The notes beneath the pieces are model-generated. The model saw only the letters and a program-made list of their open reading frames with translations. It was not told the DNA's origin and searched no databases. 64,000 bases of DNA, taken from NCBI GenBank assembly GCA_017525235.1, contig JAFXTC010000060.1:1-64000 (forward strand), in the 5' to 3' direction. The position numbers and the translations under genes were made by a program. The stretch comes from Bacteroidaceae bacterium (GTDB lineage: Bacteria > Bacteroidota > Bacteroidia > Bacteroidales > Bacteroidaceae). Below, in pieces: positions 60,182-64,000 of the stretch (its first letter is position 1; the number at the start of each line of letters is the position of its first letter).

Positions 60182-60625
60182 ATGAAAGCTTCACAGCAAA
60201 CCATTCAGCAGATTGAGCGGGCTCTTCGCAAGGTTATTGCCAAGTTTCCACAGGATGCCGATCCTTTGATGACCGACATACACTTGTTGGTAAGTAATTA
60301 TACAGGTGAGATACGCACCTATAATGATGACGACGAGGAGTTAGACCGTTGTGTCGTAGAAGAGTGGATCAAGAGCCCGGAAGAGGATTTCTATGACCAA
60401 GTAGCATCCATTTTGCGTAAGTGTATTCAGAATTTACGCACCGAGGTGGAAAAAATGAGTATTTTGCAACCCTTCTCCTTTGTGCTAATTGATGAGGATC
60501 ACGAGACGTTGCAGGATCTCGTCATTATAGATACTGAGGAAACGGTAGTTTTTGACCACCAGTTGCTGGAAGGTTTCGAGGAAGATCTCGACAAGTTCTT
60601 TGATGAACTTATGAAGGAAGAGTAA
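60182..60625 (+). CDS. Conserved-looking acidic hypothetical protein downstream of secA
   Basis: 147 residues, strongly acidic, no signal peptide or membrane helix. An N-terminal helix (QQTIQQIERALRKVIAKF) is followed by DIHLLVSNYTGEIRTYNDDD, FYDQVASILRKCIQNLRTEV and FSFVLIDEDHETLQDLVIID. I do not recognise a family. It starts 21 bases after secA and shares its terminator, so it is probably co-transcribed. A cytoplasmic partner or adaptor role would be a guess. Confidence 0.75.
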   Translation: MKASQQTIQQIERALRKVIAKFPQDADPLMTDIHLLVSNYTGEIRTYNDDDEELDRCVVEEWIKSPEEDFYDQVASILRKCIQNLRTEVEKMSILQPFSFVLIDEDHETLQDLVIIDTEETVVFDHQLLEGFEEDLDKFFDELMKEE

Positions 60626-60660
60626 CACAAAAGGGGCTGAATCAGCCCCTTTGTGTTAGT
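60624..60660 (+). terminator. Terminator after the secA pair
   Basis: Stem of about 16 pairs (60624-60640 with 60642-60657, one bulged A) around GGGGCTGA / TCAGCCCC. The stop codon of the acidic protein overlaps the first bases. Confidence 0.85.
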
Positions 60661-60690
60661 TTATCGTTGGTAACGTTATTCCTTCATTCT

Positions 60691-61347
60691 TCACTTTTTG
60701 GTAAACTGTAAGCCCATATACATACCCTTTACGTTCTTTGTAAGCGTGTTCAGTGTACCCAAAGAACTGCTTACGGTACTGGCCTTAGAGGTAATGGCAT
60801 TGGCGAGTGTCAACAGTTTGTCTGCTTTCATTGCCACCTGCAATTCGCCACCTTCTATCTTTGTGTTCATGGTCACGCTTTTGTTGATCAAGGGAAAGGT
60901 GAGTTTTAGGTTTGTTCCATCTACACCCCAGTTAACCTTTACGGCTTTTCCATTGTATGTAATGGTTCCTGTTTTGTCTTCATTCAGCGTCATCACTACC
61001 TTACCGCTGGAGAATCCGATTTTGGTAAGGCCGTTCTTCAATGTTGTTTCAGCCTTGCTACTAACTACACTACTGCCTATTGTTGCCAATACATTTTCGC
61101 TTTCAAAAGCTACGCAGGGCTGAGAATAAGTCCAAGTTCCAATTAAACTCTTCTCTGATACGGTGGTTGTACCTAACAGATTGCCAAGTAGATTGGCTGC
61201 AACGTCGCCAACGGTCGAGTTGCCCGTAGCTTTGCTAACAGCGGTGCCGGCAACATTCTTTAAAACATCATTCAACTGTGCATTTGCATTGCTGCATGCA
61301 ATGATACCTAAAGCCATGAAGGCCACTTTTAGCATGTTACTTTTCAT
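60691..61347 (-). CDS. DUF4923 family exported protein
   Basis: 218 residues with a signal peptide (MLKVAFMALGIIACSNANAQ). LNDVLKNVAGTAVSKATG and LLGNLLGTTTVSEKSLIGTWTYSQPCVAF are typical of DUF4923, a lipocalin-like beta-barrel family of Bacteroidales. TLNEDKTGTITYNGKAVKVNW and NLKLTFPL are its later strands. Function unknown. Both possible Mets (1 and 5) keep the leader. A -7 element lies at 61378-61385. Confidence 0.85.
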   Translation of the reverse strand: MKSNMLKVAFMALGIIACSNANAQLNDVLKNVAGTAVSKATGNSTVGDVAANLLGNLLGTTTVSEKSLIGTWTYSQPCVAFESENVLATIGSSVVSSKAETTLKNGLTKIGFSSGKVVMTLNEDKTGTITYNGKAVKVNWGVDGTNLKLTFPLINKSVTMNTKIEGGELQVAMKADKLLTLANAITSKASTVSSSLGTLNTLTKNVKGMYMGLQFTKK

Positions 61348-61377
61348 CTTTATTTGTTTTTGTTAAATATGATATTG

Positions 61378-61385
61378 CAAAAATA
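61378..61385 (-). promoter_or_regulatory. -7 element for the DUF4923 gene
   Basis: TATTTTTG on the minus strand, 30 bases before the ATG at 61347. Confidence 0.55.
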
Positions 61386-61461
61386 GTACTTTTTTTGTAC
61401 GTTTTTGTTTATTTTCCTTAAATAATATGTTGAAAAATGCAAATAATTCAAAAAAACTACA

Positions 61462-61469
61462 TACCTTTG
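61462..61469 (+). promoter_or_regulatory. -7 element for susC, long leader
   Basis: TACCTTTG, followed by GCACG. It implies a leader of about 190 bases to the ATG at 61666. The leader holds a weak GGGGA / TCCCC hairpin (61604-61629) and is otherwise AT-rich without a feature I can name. Confidence 0.55.
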
Positions 61470-61665
61470 CACGTTATTTATGCCAATGAAACTTGAGATA
61501 AGGGAAAAAATGGCCGATAAAAGTAAATTTATACATTATTATATTTATATGCTGTAAGAAATATCGGATATCAGAAAAAGACGGAAAGAAGTTAAAATAA
61601 ATAGGGGAGAGGTACTTAATCTTTTCCCCACAATAAGCGTTAGAAATAGAATTAACAATTTAAAG

Positions 61666-64000
61666 ATGTTTTTATATAAAAAAGTGTGTTATGTCATAGC
61701 ATTGCTATTCCTTTGTGTAGGGATGGCGATGGCTCAGACAACTATTACAGGAACTGTGATCTCTGCCGACGATAATGAACCAATGATTGGTGTAAATATC
61801 TTGGTAGATGGTACACAAATTAAAACCATTACGAACATAGAAGGTAAGTTTACCTTAAAGGATGTTAAGCCGAATGCCGTTTTGGTTGTATCAATGATTG
61901 GAATGCGCACCGAGAGGGTAAAAGCCAAAAATGGCATGCGCATAGTGTTACACAATGACGAGGTTCAGATGTCAGAGGTCATCGTGAACGGTCAGCAACA
62001 GATAGACAAGCGTCTATTTACTGGTGCGGCTACAACGGTGGATGCTGAAAAAATTAAACTGTCAGGTTTGGCAGATGTGAGCCGTTCTCTCGAAGGGCGT
62101 GTCGCTGGTGTACAAGTGACTAATGTGTCAGGAACCTTTGGCGCTTCGCCTAAGATCCGAGTGCGTGGCGCAACTTCTATTTATGGTAATTCCAAACCAT
62201 TGTGGGTGGTAGATGGCGTTATTTACGAGGACAATGTAGATGTAAGTGCCGATGATTTGGCTTCTGGTGATGCTAAGACACTGATATCTTCTGCTGTTGC
62301 AGGTCTTAACTCAGACGATATAGAGTCATTTACTGTCCTGAAGGACGGTTCTGCCACTTCTATCTATGGTGCCAGAGCCATGGGTGGTGTAATTGTTGTA
62401 ACTACAAAGAAAGGTTCAAAAGGCCGTGCGAGTGTTGGCTATACAGGTGAGTTGACGACTCGTTTTAAGCCCAGCTACAATGATTACAACATTATGAACT
62501 CACAGGAGATTATGGGTGTTTATAAGGAAATGTATGATAAGGGATGGCTGCAATTGGATAATATGGTCAACGCCCAGAATACGGGTGTCTATGGATATAT
62601 GTTCCAGCAGTTGCGTAAATACGATCCTGTAACCGGTACGTACGGTTTGCAAAACACAGAGGCAGCTCGTAATGCCTATCTTCAAGCAGCCGAATTCCGT
62701 AACACAAACTGGTTCGACCTCTTGTTTACCAACAAGGTACAGCAAAATCACTCCGTTAGCATTTCTGGTGGTACAGAGAGATCGCAGAATTACTTCTCTA
62801 TGTCTGTGCTTACTGATCCTGGTCAGTTTGTTAATCGTAGTATGGTGAACCGTTATACTTTCAACGGTAATACTGCTTATGACATATTAAAAGGTAAGAA
62901 GTGGTGTGAAGTGCTTACTGTAAAATTGGCTGCACAGGGAAGTTATCGTAAGCAGGAGGCACCTGGTACGCTAGATCGTACTACCGATGTCGTGACAGGT
63001 GAAGTAAAGCGTGATTTTGACATCAATCCCTTCAGCTTTGCTATGAACACTAGTCGCTGTCTGGATCCTAATCTCAGATATACTCGCTTCTATACAGGTT
63101 TTAATATTTTTGATGAGCTGGAAAACAATTACAATGACATTCTGGTCACAGAGTTGATGTTCCGAGGTGAGTTGGAGTATAAACCCTTCAAGTGGTTGGG
63201 TTTGAACGGTCTTATATCTTCACGTATGTCGCATACTAACCGTCAGCACAATGTGATGGATAGGTCTAACCAGGCCAATGCCTATCGTGCTGGTGTTGAT
63301 GCGCAGGATGACAACTCCACAATCCGCGACAACAATAGTTTGCTATATACCGATCCCGATAATGAACTGGCCCTGCCCGAGTCAGTATTGCCTACCGGTG
63401 GTATTAAGTACCAGTATGACGACAAAATGCGCTCCAACAACTTCCGCTTTATGGCCAGTTACAATAATGTGTTCGTAGATAAAATTGGCAAAGAGCATAC
63501 GCTCAATGGTATGGTGGGAACTGAGTATTCTTCTGTTCGTCGTACAAATACGAAATGGACAGGTTGGGGTTATCAGTTCGAAAATGGCGGTATCACCTAC
63601 ACGCCGTATCTTTGGCTCAAGCAGATGAACGAGGAGAATACTGAATACTTTGGCGAATCGTATACTTTGACCAACACGTTGGCATACTATGGTCAGGTTA
63701 ATTACAACTATGACCAGCGTTATACATTTAATGGTACGTTGCGTTACGAAGGTACCAACCGTCTTGGTAAGAGCAATCAGAGCCGTTGGTTGCCTACATG
63801 GAATGTATCAGGGTCATGGGACGTTACCAATGAGAAGTTTATGGCGCGCACCAAGTCTTGGCTCTCACAACTAAAATTCCGAGCCAGTTACTCACTGACT
63901 GCCGATACGGGTCCATCATGGGTAACCAATGCAAATGCTATCTTCATGACCAAGAATTCTTGGCGTCCCTTTACCTCGGCTGCCGAGTCGCAGATTTATA
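61666..64000 (+). CDS. SusC/RagA-type TonB-dependent outer-membrane receptor, N-terminal part
   Basis: Imports oligosaccharide or peptide with a SusD partner expected downstream. The frame from ATG 61666 stays open to the window end (778 codons visible of about 1000). Signal peptide (ending AMAQ, residues 1-24), carboxypeptidase-regulatory-like domain (TITGTVISADDNEPMIGVNI), a TonB-box-like MSEVIVNG, the plug domain with LWVVDGVIYED and FTVLKDGSATSIYGARAMGG, and then barrel strands. No sigma/anti-sigma pair or PUL enzyme precedes it. The substrate cannot be inferred. Confidence 0.95.
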   Translation, partial: MFLYKKVCYVIALLFLCVGMAMAQTTITGTVISADDNEPMIGVNILVDGTQIKTITNIEGKFTLKDVKPNAVLVVSMIGMRTERVKAKNGMRIVLHNDEVQMSEVIVNGQQQIDKRLFTGAATTVDAEKIKLSGLADVSRSLEGRVAGVQVTNVSGTFGASPKIRVRGATSIYGNSKPLWVVDGVIYEDNVDVSADDLASGDAKTLISSAVAGLNSDDIESFTVLKDGSATSIYGARAMGGVIVVTTKKGSKGRASVGYTGELTTRFKPSYNDYNIMNSQEIMGVYKEMYDKGWLQLDNMVNAQNTGVYGYMFQQLRKYDPVTGTYGLQNTEAARNAYLQAAEFRNTNWFDLLFTNKVQQNHSVSISGGTERSQNYFSMSVLTDPGQFVNRSMVNRYTFNGNTAYDILKGKKWCEVLTVKLAAQGSYRKQEAPGTLDRTTDVVTGEVKRDFDINPFSFAMNTSRCLDPNLRYTRFYTGFNIFDELENNYNDILVTELMFRGELEYKPFKWLGLNGLISSRMSHTNRQHNVMDRSNQANAYRAGVDAQDDNSTIRDNNSLLYTDPDNELALPESVLPTGGIKYQYDDKMRSNNFRFMASYNNVFVDKIGKEHTLNGMVGTEYSSVRRTNTKWTGWGYQFENGGITYTPYLWLKQMNEENTEYFGESYTLTNTLAYYGQVNYNYDQRYTFNGTLRYEGTNRLGKSNQSRWLPTWNVSGSWDVTNEKFMARTKSWLSQLKFRASYSLTADTGPSWVTNANAIFMTKNSWRPFTSAAESQIY

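Overview
The window looks like a chromosomal segment from a Bacteroidales bacterium, most likely Prevotella or a close relative. The reasons are a SusC-type receptor, a C10 (streptopain-type) protease with a type IX-like C-terminal tail, two GHL10 hydrolases, DUF4923 and DUF4105 proteins, and many copies of the Bacteroidetes -7 promoter element TAnnTTTG, several with a TTG or TTTG about 20 bases upstream. Shine-Dalgarno sites are generally absent. No rRNA, tRNA, CRISPR array, phage or transposase was found. This is core and saccharolytic chromosome rather than a mobile island.

Layout. 1-2153: C-terminal part of pyruvate:ferredoxin oxidoreductase. 2252-5554 (minus): MscS channel and GHL10 hydrolase. 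5748-8829: two CstA-type carriers in tandem, the second broken by a one-base frameshift. 8893-13897: outer-membrane barrel, serine-type sulfatase, secreted alpha/beta hydrolase and GH31 alpha-glycosidase. 13974-16132: threonine dehydrogenase and glycine C-acetyltransferase (threonine to glycine plus acetyl-CoA). 16239-20187: uvrA and ansA. 20273-22287: second GHL10 protein and a coupled lipoprotein. 22279-27153 (minus): lysS-gpsA-pgi-HAD phosphatase. 27394-30904: C10 protease and SPFH protein. 31184-37267: metallopeptidase, EEP nuclease/phosphatase, AlkZ-like protein, purN, GH16, aroC, slyD and a TonB-domain protein. 37735-40127: GH105 and GH154-like enzymes. 40237-46467: ilvD-ilvB-ilvN-acyl-ACP thioesterase-ilvC. 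46579-47379: esterase. 47455-53818 (minus): coaX-OM barrel-lptC-gldE-like-ppiD envelope cluster. 53939-60625: DUF4105 protein, a phosphatase-fold protein lacking metal ligands, secA and an acidic protein. 60691-61347: DUF4923. 61666 to the end: SusC, running off the window.

The most unusual material is non-coding. At least nine loci carry short arrays of imperfect 7-base repeats. The repeat text differs at each locus but is homogeneous within it. The arrays sit next to start or stop codons, and one forms an exact 42-base in-frame block inside the sulfatase gene. A separate 126-base array of 21-base dyad units (21 = 3 x 7) lies upstream of the GH105 gene beside a long palindrome. I do not know a described family for either. 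Other points of interest are a Cys-rich N-terminal extension on IlvN, a probable pseudo-phosphatase upstream of secA, a palindromic element translated within LptC, and a group of promoters so close to the start codon that the transcripts should be nearly leaderless.
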